From Streptomyces sp. PR69 (GTDB taxonomy: Bacteria > Actinomycetota > Actinomycetes > Streptomycetales > Streptomycetaceae): a stretch of DNA of 64,000 nucleotides. The stretch is taken from positions 1-64,000 of the forward strand of contig NZ_JAOWCB010000015.1 in NCBI RefSeq assembly GCF_026420845.1. Direction: 5' to 3'. Shown here piece by piece: positions 33,924-42,697 of the stretch. The notes beneath the pieces are model-generated. The model did no database searches and had not been told where the DNA came from. It saw only the letters and a program-made list of their open reading frames with translations. How positions within the stretch are numbered: position 1 is the stretch's first letter; each line of letters begins with the position of its first letter. The position numbers were made by a program, and so were the translations under genes.

Positions 33924-34619
33924 GTGACGCGTCCTCGTCTCGCCGCGTTCCTCGCGTTCCTGTCCGCCCTGTGCGCCGTCGTGACGTTCACCGTGGCGGC
34001 CGCCGTCCCGGCGCAGGCCGCCACCGGCTACCGCTACTGGTCGTTCTGGCTGGCGGACGCCGGACGATGGGTGTACGCGAGCGAGGGCCCGGCCACCGCC
34101 CGCCCCGCGGACGGCTCGGTGAACGGCTACCGCTTCTCGGTCAGCGAGGACAGCGGCGACTCGGCACAGCCGCGCGAGGCTCCCGACTTCGCGGCGATCT
34201 GCGCGGACACGCCCGCGAAGGACGGCGTCAAGCGGGTCGCGGTCGTCGTCGACCCCGGCGTGCCCGCGGACGCGCCCGAGGGTGAGACGGCTCCCGCGCT
34301 GCGGACGGCCTGCGCCCGGGTGGCCGAGGACGCGACGAGCGCGGAGGCGCTGGCCGCGGTGGCGAAGCCGCTGCGGTACAACGGCGATGCGCTGCTGTGC
34401 GCGATCTCCGGGTACCCGAAGACAGGCTGCGGGGAGCAGGTTTCGGCCGACGGCGACGGCGACAGCGACACCGCAGCCACGGCCACCGCGTCACCCGCCG
34501 CCTCTTCTGCCGAAGAGGACGAGGACGGCGGACCGTCGCTCGGGCTGATCGCGGGCGGCGCGGCGGTGCTGCTGCTCGGCGTGGCCGCCGTATGGCAGTC
34601 CCGCCGCCGCAGGCCATGA
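33924..34619 (+). CDS. Exported membrane-anchored protein of the B12 operon
   Basis: A 231-residue protein. Signal peptide to about AQA-ATG, then a soluble domain beginning GYRYWSFWLADAGRWVYAS with a VNGYRFSVSED segment and two Cys pairs, an acidic/Ala linker, and a C-terminal helix LGLIAGGAAVLLLGVAAVW followed by RRRRP. The pattern recalls the small C-terminal domain of transcobalamin-like proteins (DUF4430), though the match is weak. Starts are ambiguous: in-frame GTGs at 33879 (overlapping the previous stop as GTGA), 33894, 33909 and 33924 lie in three copies of a 15-bp repeat. GTG 33924 gives the most normal signal peptide. Confidence 0.82.
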   Translation: MTRPRLAAFLAFLSALCAVVTFTVAAAVPAQAATGYRYWSFWLADAGRWVYASEGPATARPADGSVNGYRFSVSEDSGDSAQPREAPDFAAICADTPAKDGVKRVAVVVDPGVPADAPEGETAPALRTACARVAEDATSAEALAAVAKPLRYNGDALLCAISGYPKTGCGEQVSADGDGDSDTAATATASPAASSAEEDEDGGPSLGLIAGGAAVLLLGVAAVWQSRRRRP

Positions 34620-35926
34620 GCCCGGCCGACGCACACCACGGCGACCCGGCCGACGCCGTTGACCGGCCCGACGTTGCCCGGCCCCGGGCAGCCGCCCGGC
34701 CCCGGCCAGGCGCACTGGCCCGGAAAGGCGCACTGGTCCGGAAAGGCGCACTGGTCCGGCCAGGCGCCTGGCGGGCACGTCTGCGCGCCCCCGCCGCCGA
34801 CCGGGCGAACGCCCTGCACGCGGGGGCCTGGTGGCTGTGGGCCGTCGGGCTGGCCGTGGGGGCCTCGCGTACCACCAATCCGCTGCTGCTCGCGCTGATC
34901 GTCGCCGTCGCCGGGTACGTCGTCGCCGCGCGCCGCACCGACGCGCCCTGGGCCCGCTCGTACGGGGCTTTCGTCAAGCTGGGGCTCGTCGTGATCGCCA
35001 TCAGGGTGCTGTTCTCGGCGGTGCTGGGCTCGCCGATCCCGGGGACGCACGTCTTGCTGACCCTCCCCGAAGTCCCCCTGCCCGGCTGGGCGAAGGGCAT
35101 CCGCATCGGCGGCCGGATCACCGGGGAGCAGCTGCTGTTCGCGCTGTACGACGGCGCGAAGATCGCGACGCTGCTCATCTGCGTCGGCGCGGCGAACGCC
35201 CTCGCGAACCCGGCCCGGCTGCTGAAGTCCCTGCCCGGCGCGCTGTACGAGGCGGGCGTCGCGGTCGTCGTCGCCATGACGTTCGCGCCGAACCTGGTCG
35301 CGGACGTGGTGCGGCTGCGCACCGCCCGGCGGCTGCGCGGCCGTCCCGCCGGCGGGCTCCGGGCGATCGGGCAGATCGGGCTGCCCGTCCTGGAGGGCGC
35401 GCTGGAGCGGTCGGTCGCGCTCGCCGCGTCGATGGACGCGCGCGGGTACGGGCGTACCGCCGAGGTGCCGCCCGCGGTGCGGCGCGCCACGCACGCCCTG
35501 ACGCTCGGCGGGCTGCTGGGCGTGTGCGCGGGCTCGTACGGGCTGCTGGCCGCGGCCGGCGCGTCGTACGGGCTGCCGCTGATGGCCGCCGGGCTGCTGG
35601 CGGCGCTGGCCGGGCTGCGGCTGGGCGGGCTGCGTTCCCCGCGTACCCGGTACCGCCCGGACCGCTTCGGCGTGCGGTCCTGGCTGGTCGCGGCCTCCGG
35701 TGCGGCCGTCGCCGCCGCGCTGGTGTGGGCGCGGGCGGCGGATCCGGCGGCGCTGCACCCCGGTGTCGTACCGCCGGTCGCGCCGGCGCTGCCGCTGTGG
35801 CCCGCGGCGGCGGTGCTGATCGGGCTGCTGCCCGCGTTCATCGCACCCGCGCCCGCGCCCATGCCCGCATCCGCATCCGCATCCGTGTCCTCTGTGAAGG
35901 TGCCTGCGAAGGAGCCACACCAGTGA
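34616..35926 (+). CDS. ECF transporter transmembrane (T) component, CbiQ-like
   Basis: A 436-residue membrane protein. ATG 34616 overlaps the previous stop (ATGA). An N-terminal 60-residue cytoplasmic tail contains an 18-bp repeat encoding GALARK/GALVRK/GALVRP. Five or more helices follow; the coupling motif ASMDARGYGR, which contacts the ATPases, is at about residues 275-285. It couples ATP hydrolysis to vitamin B12 entry through the S component at 37734. The C-terminus has two further helices and a Pro/Ala/Ser tail. Symbol left empty because the family has no agreed Streptomyces name. Confidence 0.93.
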   Translation: MSPADAHHGDPADAVDRPDVARPRAAARPRPGALARKGALVRKGALVRPGAWRARLRAPAADRANALHAGAWWLWAVGLAVGASRTTNPLLLALIVAVAGYVVAARRTDAPWARSYGAFVKLGLVVIAIRVLFSAVLGSPIPGTHVLLTLPEVPLPGWAKGIRIGGRITGEQLLFALYDGAKIATLLICVGAANALANPARLLKSLPGALYEAGVAVVVAMTFAPNLVADVVRLRTARRLRGRPAGGLRAIGQIGLPVLEGALERSVALAASMDARGYGRTAEVPPAVRRATHALTLGGLLGVCAGSYGLLAAAGASYGLPLMAAGLLAALAGLRLGGLRSPRTRYRPDRFGVRSWLVAASGAAVAAALVWARAADPAALHPGVVPPVAPALPLWPAAAVLIGLLPAFIAPAPAPMPASASASVSSVKVPAKEPHQ

Positions 35927-37737
35927 TCCGCTTCGAGAATGTGTCGGTGGTCTACGGCGACCCCGGCGGCCAGGCGCGCACCCCCGTCCTGGACGGGGTC
36001 AAGCTGACCGTGCCGGAGGGGGAACTGGTGCTGCTCGTCGGCCCGTCCGGGGTGGGCAAGTCGACGCTGCTGGGGGCCGTGTCCGGGCTGGTGCCGCACT
36101 TCACGGGCGGCACGCTGCGCGGCAGGATCACCGTCGACGGCCGTGACACGCGGACGCACCGCCCGCGCGAACTGGCCGATGTCGTCGGCACGGTGGGCCA
36201 GGACCCGCTTGCGCACTTCGTCACCGACACCGTGGAGGACGAGCTGGCGTACGGGATGGAGTCGCTGGGCCTCGCGCCGGAGGTGATGCGCCGCCGGGTA
36301 GAGGAGACCCTCGATCTGCTGGGGCTGGCCGAACTGCGCGACCGGCCGATCGCGACGCTGTCCGGCGGCCAGCGGCAGCGGGTGGCGATCGGCTCGGTGC
36401 TCACCCCGCACCCGAGGGTGCTGGTCCTCGACGAGCCGACGTCCGCGCTGGACCCGGCGGCCGCGGAGGAGGTGCTCGCGGTGCTCCAGCGCCTGGTCCA
36501 CGACCTGGGTACGACGGTGCTGATGGCGGAGCACCGGCTGGAGCGGGTGGTGCAGTACGCGGACCAGGTCATCCTGCTGCCCGGACCGGGCGAGGCCCCG
36601 GTGGTCGGGGCGCCGGCCGAGGTGATGGCCCTCTCCCCGGTCCATCCGCCGGTCGTCGCCCTGGGTCGGCTCGCGGGCTGGTCCCCGCTGCCGCTGTCGG
36701 TCCGTGACGCCCGGCGGCGGGCCGCGGAGCTGCGCGACCGGCTGTCGGCGACGGCCCCGGTCCCGCATACCGGGGCGCTGCCGTCCGTCGCCCCGCCGAC
36801 CGTGGCTGCGTCCTCCACGGCCCCCGCGTCCGCCGCATCCCCCGCGGCCGCCGTGGTCCGGCCCCCGGCCCCGGTCCCGTACGCCCCTGATGCGCGGCCC
36901 CGCCCTTCGGGAGTCCTCGGCCGTCTCCTCGGCCGACGCGGACGCGCGGTCTCCCCGCCGCACGAGCCCGTCTCCGCCTCCCGCGACGGGGCCGTCGCGC
37001 AGGCCGCGGGCCTCGGGGTGCGCCGCGGGCGGATCGAGGCGCTGCGCCGGGTCGATCTCGCCGTCGCGCCGGGCGAGACCATCGCGCTCATGGGCCGTAA
37101 CGGGGCCGGCAAGTCCACCCTGCTTGCCACGCTCGTCGGGATGATCGAGCCGACGTCCGGCAGTGTGACCGTGGGCGGCCGCACCCCGCACCGCACCGAC
37201 GCGCGGGAGCTGATCCGGCAGGTCGGCCTGGTGCCCCAGGAGCCGAGGGATCTGCTGTACGCGGACACGGTGGCCGCCGAGTGCGCGGCGGCCGACGCGG
37301 ACGCGGGCGTCGCGCCCGGCGCCTGCCGCGCCCTGGTCGGCGCGCTGCTGCCGGGCGTGCCGGACGGGACCCATCCGCGGGATCTGTCCGAGGGCCAGCG
37401 CCTCGCCCTGGCGCTCGCGGTCGTCCTGACGGCCAGGCCCCCGCTGCTGCTGCTCGACGAACCGACCCGCGGTCTGGACTACGCGGCCAAGGCCCGGCTG
37501 GTCGGCGTGCTGAAGGACCTGGCCGCCGAGGGCCACGCCATCGTGCTGGCCACACACGATGTGGAGCTGGCGGCCGAGCTGGCGCACCGGGTGGTGATCC
37601 TCGCGGACGGCGAGATCGTCGCGGACGGCCCGACGCCGGAGGTCGTGATGTCCTCGCCCGCCTTCGCCCCGCAGACGGCCAAGATCCTGGCGCCGCAGCC
37701 ATGGCTCACGGTCACCCAGGTCCGGGAGGCGCTGTGA
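35923..37737 (+). CDS. ECF transporter double ATP-binding protein
   Basis: A 604-residue protein with two ABC ATPase domains. NBD1: Walker A GPSGVGKST (about residue 39), signature LSGGQRQRVA, Walker B VLVLDEPTSALD, His in AEHR. A Pro/Ala-rich linker of about 90 residues follows. NBD2: GRNGAGKST, a variant signature LSEGQRLALA, LLLLDEPTRGLD, and THD. Both sites look competent, though the second signature has Glu for the first Gly. It replaces the separate A and A' subunits of a group II/III ECF transporter. GTG 35923 overlaps the previous stop (GTGA). Confidence 0.95.
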   Translation: MIRFENVSVVYGDPGGQARTPVLDGVKLTVPEGELVLLVGPSGVGKSTLLGAVSGLVPHFTGGTLRGRITVDGRDTRTHRPRELADVVGTVGQDPLAHFVTDTVEDELAYGMESLGLAPEVMRRRVEETLDLLGLAELRDRPIATLSGGQRQRVAIGSVLTPHPRVLVLDEPTSALDPAAAEEVLAVLQRLVHDLGTTVLMAEHRLERVVQYADQVILLPGPGEAPVVGAPAEVMALSPVHPPVVALGRLAGWSPLPLSVRDARRRAAELRDRLSATAPVPHTGALPSVAPPTVAASSTAPASAASPAAAVVRPPAPVPYAPDARPRPSGVLGRLLGRRGRAVSPPHEPVSASRDGAVAQAAGLGVRRGRIEALRRVDLAVAPGETIALMGRNGAGKSTLLATLVGMIEPTSGSVTVGGRTPHRTDARELIRQVGLVPQEPRDLLYADTVAAECAAADADAGVAPGACRALVGALLPGVPDGTHPRDLSEGQRLALALAVVLTARPPLLLLDEPTRGLDYAAKARLVGVLKDLAAEGHAIVLATHDVELAAELAHRVVILADGEIVADGPTPEVVMSSPAFAPQTAKILAPQPWLTVTQVREAL

Positions 37738-38801
37738 CCGACGACCCCATGCGGACGACGGTCCGGGCTCCGGCTACCCCCGCTGGTACCGCACCCGCCC
37801 AGGCGGCGGCGTCCGATGCGGCGCCGCCATCGGCATCCGGCCCGGAAGCGCCATCCGGCAGCCCGGAGCGGACTGATGCCTCTGCCCCCGATCCGGCCCC
37901 TTCGCCGAAGGCAGACCGCGCCGTCGCCCCAGGGCACTCGCCGGAGTCCGGCCCCGCGACGGCAGGTCGCCCGCGGAAGCGGACCCGCGGCGGCGGCGCG
38001 CGGCCCATCCGCCTCGGGGCCCGCTCCGTCGTCGCTCTCGGGCTGATCTCCGCCATCGGGGTCGTCGCCTTCGGGTGGCCGCTGCTGGCGGACGCGGACA
38101 GCGCGGTCACCGATCATGCCGCCGACGCGCCCTGGCTCTTCGGGGCGCTGCTGCCGCTGCTCGTCGCCGTCGTCGTCGCGACGATCGCGGACACCGGCAT
38201 GGGCGCGAAGGCGGTGGCGATGCTCGGCGTGCTGGCCGCGGTCGGGGCGGCGCTGCGCCCGCTGGGCGCGGGCACGGCCGGTCTGGAGCCGATGTTCTTT
38301 CTGATGGTGCTCAGCGGCCGGGTCCTCGGCCCGGGCTTCGGCTTCGTCCTCGGCTCGGTCACGATGTTCGCGTCCGCGCTGCTGACCGGCGGGGTCGGCC
38401 CCTGGATGCCGTTCCAGATGCTGGCGATGGGCTGGTTCACGATGGGCGCGGGGCTGCTGCCCGCCCCGCTCAGGCTGCGCGGGCGCGGCGAGGTGCTGAT
38501 GCTCGCGGGATACGGCTGCCTGGCCTCCTTCGCGTACGGCACGGTCATGAACCTCCAGGGCTGGGTGCTGCTCCAGTCGGCGGCGAGCAGCTCGGCCGCC
38601 TTCCATCCGGGCGCGGCGGTGCACGAGAACCTGGTGCGTTTCGTCGCGTACTGCCTGGCCACATCGCTGGGCTGGGACCTGGGGCGGGCCGCGCTCACCG
38701 TCGTGCTGACGGTGCTGCTCGGCTCCACGGTCCTCAAGGCGCTGCGCCGGGCCACCCGGCGCGCCGATTTCGAGGCGCAGGTCACATTCGAGCCGCGCTG
38801 A
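37734..38801 (+). CDS. ECF transporter S component, probable cobalamin-binding (CbrT-like)
   Basis: A 355-residue membrane protein. The first 95 residues are a disordered Pro/Ala/Ser tail ending RKRTRGGGARPIRL. Six to seven helices follow, including SVVALGLISAIGVVAFGWPLL, MFFLMVLSGRVLGPGFGFVLG and WMPFQMLAMGWFTMGAG, typical of vitamin-binding S components. The B12 riboswitch at the operon start makes cobalamin or a precursor the likely ligand. GTG 37734 overlaps the ATPase stop (GTGA). It is the last gene of the operon. Confidence 0.9.
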   Translation: MTDDPMRTTVRAPATPAGTAPAQAAASDAAPPSASGPEAPSGSPERTDASAPDPAPSPKADRAVAPGHSPESGPATAGRPRKRTRGGGARPIRLGARSVVALGLISAIGVVAFGWPLLADADSAVTDHAADAPWLFGALLPLLVAVVVATIADTGMGAKAVAMLGVLAAVGAALRPLGAGTAGLEPMFFLMVLSGRVLGPGFGFVLGSVTMFASALLTGGVGPWMPFQMLAMGWFTMGAGLLPAPLRLRGRGEVLMLAGYGCLASFAYGTVMNLQGWVLLQSAASSSAAFHPGAAVHENLVRFVAYCLATSLGWDLGRAALTVVLTVLLGSTVLKALRRATRRADFEAQVTFEPR

Positions 38802-39131
38802 GGGGCGGTTGAGGGGGTCCGGAAGGGTCCCGGGCGGGTGAGCCGTCTCACGGGACGTTGGTCCTCTACGGCCTGGCTTCGTAGTCGTACGGGGCGGGCC
38901 GGGCGGCCCTTCAACCCCACCCCCACCAGGCGAAACACCCCCTATACCAGGGGGGAGGGCTTTTGTCCCGTACTTCCCGTATATCGCCTTCTCCCTCGTA
39001 TTTCCGTAGTGAGCCCGCTCACGGCGCGGGCCCCGACGCCTGCTTTACAACTGTTCGAGTCGCCAGGCGGCGCAGGGCTTCGAGCCCGGCGTACGAGCCC
39101 CGCTCAGCCACGCCGCTCATGGCGACTCCCC
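38802..39131. other. Intergenic region before the lysozyme-like gene
   Basis: About 330 bases without a convincing gene. It contains GC-rich partial palindromes after the operon stop (38805-38880) that may end transcription, and an AT-richer stretch near 38960-39060 that probably carries the promoter of the following gene. I found no match good enough to call a ydaO-type riboswitch. Confidence 0.4.
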
Positions 39132-39557
39132 ATGCCCCCGACGTTAGGTATCGCTTTGTCCCGCTCGCTGATCAACCGCTTCACCGCCCGCCAGAAGACC
39201 GTCGTCGCAGGCGCCGCTGTGCTCCTGGGTGCGGCAGGCGCGGTGATGGGGTCGACCACGACGGCCGCCGCTGCGACCCCGCAGCAGATCGCCAAGCAGA
39301 TGATGCCCGCCGGCCAGTTCCAGTGCTTCAGCAACATCGTCGAGCGTGAGTCCGGCTGGGACCACACCGCCACGAACTCCTCCTCGGGCGCGTACGGCCT
39401 GGTGCAGGCCCTTCCGGCCTCGAAGATGGCCTCTGCGGGCTCCGACTGGAAGACCAACCCGAAGACCCAGATCAAGTGGGGTCTGGACTACATGAACGAC
39501 CGCTACGGCAGCCCGTGCGGCGCGTGGAACTTCTGGCAGGCGAACCACTGGTACTGA
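39132..39557 (+). CDS. Secreted lytic transglycosylase-like protein (SLT/lysozyme-like)
   Basis: A 141-residue exported protein. Signal peptide SRSLINRFTARQKTVVAGAAVLLGAAGAV...AAAA is followed by a compact lysozyme-like domain: FSNIVERESGWDHTATNSSSGAYGLVQALP with the catalytic Glu in ERESGW, and the C-terminal GLDYMNDRYGSPCGAWNFWQANHWY. It would cleave peptidoglycan glycan strands. Two Cys probably pair. ATG 39132 is used; the TTG at 39156, which gives LSRSLINRF, may be the real start because relatives begin there. A strong terminator follows. Confidence 0.85.
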   Translation: MPPTLGIALSRSLINRFTARQKTVVAGAAVLLGAAGAVMGSTTTAAAATPQQIAKQMMPAGQFQCFSNIVERESGWDHTATNSSSGAYGLVQALPASKMASAGSDWKTNPKTQIKWGLDYMNDRYGSPCGAWNFWQANHWY

Positions 39558-39615
39558 GCCAGACGCTGAGCCCGGCGCCGGACTGAGCCGCTGACGGCGC
39601 AGTCCGGCGGTACGA

Positions 39616-39659
39616 GGGCCCCGGCGACCGACCATCCCCCTGGTCGGCCGCCGGGGCCC
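39616..39659. terminator. Strong terminator between lysozyme-like and thiolase genes
   Basis: A 19-bp stem with one mismatch, GGGCCCCGGCGACCGACCA paired to TGGTCGGCCGCCGGGGCCC around a six-base loop, then T-rich GTTCTGTTGT. It lies between convergent genes and can serve both. Confidence 0.93.
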
Positions 39660-39693
39660 GTTCTGTTGTCCACCTGTCGTCTAGGCCAGTCGT

Positions 39694-40866
39694 CTAGGCC
39701 AGCCGCTGGATGATGGTTCCCGTCGCCAGCGCCCCACCCGCGCACATCGTGATCAGCGCGAACTCCCGGTCCCTGCGCTCCAGCTCATGCAGCGCCGTGG
39801 TGATCAGCCGCGCGCCCGTCGCGCCCACGGGGTGGCCCAGCGCGATGGAGCCGCCGTTGACGTTGACCTTCTCCAGGTCCTGTTCGAAGACCTGGGCCCA
39901 GCTGAGCACCACGGAGGCGAAGGCCTCGTTGATCTCCACCAGGTCGATGTCCTTGAGCGACATGCCCGCCTTGCCGAGCACCGCGCGGGTCGCGTCGATC
40001 GGGCCGTCAAGGTGGAAGTGGGGGTCCGCGCCGACGAGCGCCTGCGCGACGATGCGGGCGCGCGGTCTGAGTTTGAGCGCCCGGGCCATGCGCTTGGACG
40101 CCCACATGACCGCCGCCGCGCCGTCGGATATCTGGGAGGTGTTCCCGGCGGTGTGCACGGCGGTGGGCATGATGGGCTTGAGCCTGCCCAGGGCCTCCAT
40201 GCTGGTGTCCCGCAGCCCCTGGTCGCGGTCGACGAGCCGCCACATGCCCTGGCCCGCGGCCTGCTCCTCTTCCGTGGTGGGGACCTGGACGGCGAAGGTC
40301 TCCCTCTTGAAGCGCTCCTCGGCCCAGGCGGCGGCCGCGCGCTCCTGCGAGATCAGCCCCAGCGCGTCGACGTTCTCCCGCGTCAGCCCGCGGCGGCGCG
40401 CGATCCGCTCGGCGGCCTCGAACTGGTTGGGCAGATCGACGTTCCACTCGTCGGGGAACGGCTTTCCCGGGCCGTGCTTGGAGCCGCTGCCCAGCGGCAC
40501 CCGCGACATCGCCTCGACTCCGCAGCTGATGCCGATGTCGATGACCCCGGTCGCCACCATGTTCGCGACCATATGGCTCGCCTGCTGCGAGGAGCCGCAC
40601 TGGCAGTCGACCGTGGTGGCGGCCGTCTCGTACGGCAGGCCCATCGCCAGCCAGGCGGTGCGCGCGGGGTTCATGGACTGCTCGCCGGCGTGGGTGACGG
40701 TGCCGCCGACGATCTGCTCGACGCAGTCGGCGGGGATGCCGGTGCGGCCGAGGAGTTCACGGTAGGTCTCGCCCAGCAGATAGGCGGGGTGGAGATTGGC
40801 GAGCACCCCGTGCCGTTTTCCGATGGGGGTGCGTACGGCTTCGACGATGACGGGTTCCGCGGCCAT
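39694..40866 (-). CDS. Acetyl-CoA acetyltransferase / steroid 3-ketoacyl-CoA thiolase
   Basis: A 390-residue thiolase. The nucleophilic Cys is in TVDCQCGSSQQASHM at about residue 90, the substrate loop NVNGGSIALGHPVGATGAR and the second Cys CAGGALATG are near the C-terminus, and NEAF is present. It cleaves 3-ketoacyl-CoA with CoA. The sequence, with EERFKRETFAVQVPTTEEEQ, resembles actinobacterial sterol-type thiolases (FadA6-like). A KstR-like operator lies 77 bases upstream, shared with the divergent P450 gene. ATG 40866 follows AGGAGAGGA. Confidence 0.92.
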   Translation of the reverse strand: MAAEPVIVEAVRTPIGKRHGVLANLHPAYLLGETYRELLGRTGIPADCVEQIVGGTVTHAGEQSMNPARTAWLAMGLPYETAATTVDCQCGSSQQASHMVANMVATGVIDIGISCGVEAMSRVPLGSGSKHGPGKPFPDEWNVDLPNQFEAAERIARRRGLTRENVDALGLISQERAAAAWAEERFKRETFAVQVPTTEEEQAAGQGMWRLVDRDQGLRDTSMEALGRLKPIMPTAVHTAGNTSQISDGAAAVMWASKRMARALKLRPRARIVAQALVGADPHFHLDGPIDATRAVLGKAGMSLKDIDLVEINEAFASVVLSWAQVFEQDLEKVNVNGGSIALGHPVGATGARLITTALHELERRDREFALITMCAGGALATGTIIQRLA

Positions 40867-40942
40867 AGAGCTCGTCCTCTCCTGCGCATCCGCCATGGGT
40901 GCGCATCGGCGGGGGCGTCCCGGCGCCACACCGCGAGCGAAC

Positions 40943-40956
40943 TAGTACACGTTCTA
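40943..40956. promoter_or_regulatory. KstR-like operator between thiolase and P450 genes
   Basis: TAGTACACGTTCTA matches the KstR consensus with TAC for AAC, the same single change as the site at 31149-31162. It is 77 bases before the thiolase start and about 290 before the P450 start. The rest of the 379-base gap holds no other clear feature. Confidence 0.65.
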
Positions 40957-41245
40957 GTTCTCTCAGCAGTCTGGAGAGGCTTACCCGCGGTACGCAAGGC
41001 CCGTGCACGCCTTACGCGCACCTGCGCCCGCCCAACGCCCGCCCGGCGCACACCCAACGCGCGCCCGCGCACGGCATCTCCGCGCAACGGCCGCCGCCGC
41101 GACTCTTGCCACTTGCGGAACCCGTTACTACCTTGCGAACTAAATCTGATGGGCCGTCAGACAGTCCGCGTCGCGCCCGCGTCCGGCCGGCGGGGTCGCC
41201 TTCCGCACCGGCAGCCCGACGCCTCCGCCAGTCCTGGAGTTGCCC

Positions 41246-42502
41246 ATGCCCCCCTGCCCCCGCCTTCCCCAGGGATTCGACTTCACCGACCCCGATCTGC
41301 TCCAGACCCGCATCCCGCACCCGGAGTTCGCGGAAACACGCACGACCGCGCCCGTCTGGTGGTGCGCCCAGCCGACGGGGATCTCCGGCTTCCAGGACTC
41401 CGGATACTGGGCCGTCACCCGGCATGCCGACGTGCGGCACGTCTCCACCCATCCCGAGCTGTTCTCCTCGAACACCAACACCGCGGTGATCCGGTTCAAT
41501 GAGTCGATCAGCCGGGACCGGATCGACGTCCAGAAGATGATCATGCTCAATATGGACCCTCCCGAGCACACCCGGGTCCGGCAGATCGTGCAGCGCGGCT
41601 TCACCCCGCGGGCGGTGCGCTCCCTGGAGGACGCGCTGCGCCGCCGCGCCCGCTCCATCGTCGAGACGGCGCTGGCCGACACTGGGCGCTCGCCGCACGG
41701 CAGCTTCGACTTTGTCACCAACATCGCCGTCGAGCTGCCGCTCCAGGCGATCGCGGAGCTCATCGGCGTACCGCAGGAGGACCGCGCAAGGATCTTCGAC
41801 TGGTCCAACAAGATGGCGGCCTACGACGACCCGGAGTACGCCATCACCGAGGAGATCGGCGCGGAGGCGGCGCTGGAGATCGTCTCGTACGCGATGAACC
41901 TCGCCGCCGCCCGCAAGGAGTGCCCCGCCAAGGACATCGTGACCCAGCTGGTCGCCGCGGAGGGCGAAGGCAATCTCTCCTCCGACGAGTTCGGCTTCTT
42001 CGTCATCCTGCTGGCGGTCGCGGGCAATGAGACCACGCGCAACGCCATCAGCCACGGCATGCACGCCTTCCTCACCCACCTCGACCAGTGGGAGCTCTAC
42101 AAACGGGAACGCCCGCAGACGGCGGCCGAGGAGATCGTGCGCTGGGCCACGCCGGTCGTCGCCTTTCAGCGCACCGCCACTCAGGATGTGGAGCTGGGCG
42201 GGGCACGGATCGCCAAGGGCGACCGGGTGGGGATCTTCTACTCCTCCGCCAACTACGACCCCGAGGTCTTCGACCGCCCCGAGGTCTTCGACATCACCCG
42301 CGACCCGAACCCGCATCTCGGCTTCGGCGGCGGAGGCCCGCACTTCTGCCTCGGCAAGTCCCTGGCCGTGATGGAGATCGACCTGATCTTCAACGCGATC
42401 GCGGACGCCCTCCCGGACCTGCGGCTGGCGGGCGAGCCGCGGCGGCTGCGCTCAGCCTGGCTCAACGGCATCAAGGAACTCCAGGTCAGCACGGGCATCT
42501 GA
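41246..42502 (+). CDS. Cytochrome P450, CYP125/CYP124-like
   Basis: A 418-residue P450. The I-helix oxygen motif is AGNETTRNAISHGM, the ExxR motif is in EEIVR, and the heme-binding loop FGGGGPHFCLGKSLAVME has its Cys near residue 365. The MLNMDPPEHTRVR and DITRDPNPHLGFGG segments are typical of sterol side-chain hydroxylases of the CYP125/124 group. Divergence from a sterol-type thiolase across a KstR-like operator supports that assignment, though the substrate is not proven. ATG 41246 follows TGGAG. No ferredoxin is adjacent; the one at 29406 may serve. Confidence 0.93.
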   Translation: MPPCPRLPQGFDFTDPDLLQTRIPHPEFAETRTTAPVWWCAQPTGISGFQDSGYWAVTRHADVRHVSTHPELFSSNTNTAVIRFNESISRDRIDVQKMIMLNMDPPEHTRVRQIVQRGFTPRAVRSLEDALRRRARSIVETALADTGRSPHGSFDFVTNIAVELPLQAIAELIGVPQEDRARIFDWSNKMAAYDDPEYAITEEIGAEAALEIVSYAMNLAAARKECPAKDIVTQLVAAEGEGNLSSDEFGFFVILLAVAGNETTRNAISHGMHAFLTHLDQWELYKRERPQTAAEEIVRWATPVVAFQRTATQDVELGGARIAKGDRVGIFYSSANYDPEVFDRPEVFDITRDPNPHLGFGGGGPHFCLGKSLAVMEIDLIFNAIADALPDLRLAGEPRRLRSAWLNGIKELQVSTGI

Positions 42503-42697
42503 CGCCCGCTTACACGTGGGAGGCAGGGGCTCATCCCCTACGCCCCGCCCCTGCCGCCCGCCGAACCGCGCTGTCTCCGCGGCGCGTGCACCACGCGTCC
42601 GTTCGCGCGTGTCCGCCCCGCCGCGTGTGCCAGCCCCGCCGCGTGTGTTTGCCCCCGGCCACAACTGGCCCGGCGCGCCGGGCGCTCCGGGCGCTCC

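Noticed and set aside
34228..37587. Over 1100-codon frame antisense to the B12 operon
   Set aside because: The plus strand encodes clear ECF components with overlapping starts and stops; the antisense product is low-complexity.
38960..39131. Possible ydaO (c-di-AMP) riboswitch before the lysozyme-like gene
   Set aside because: Such genes often have one, but the conserved core motifs could not be found in order.
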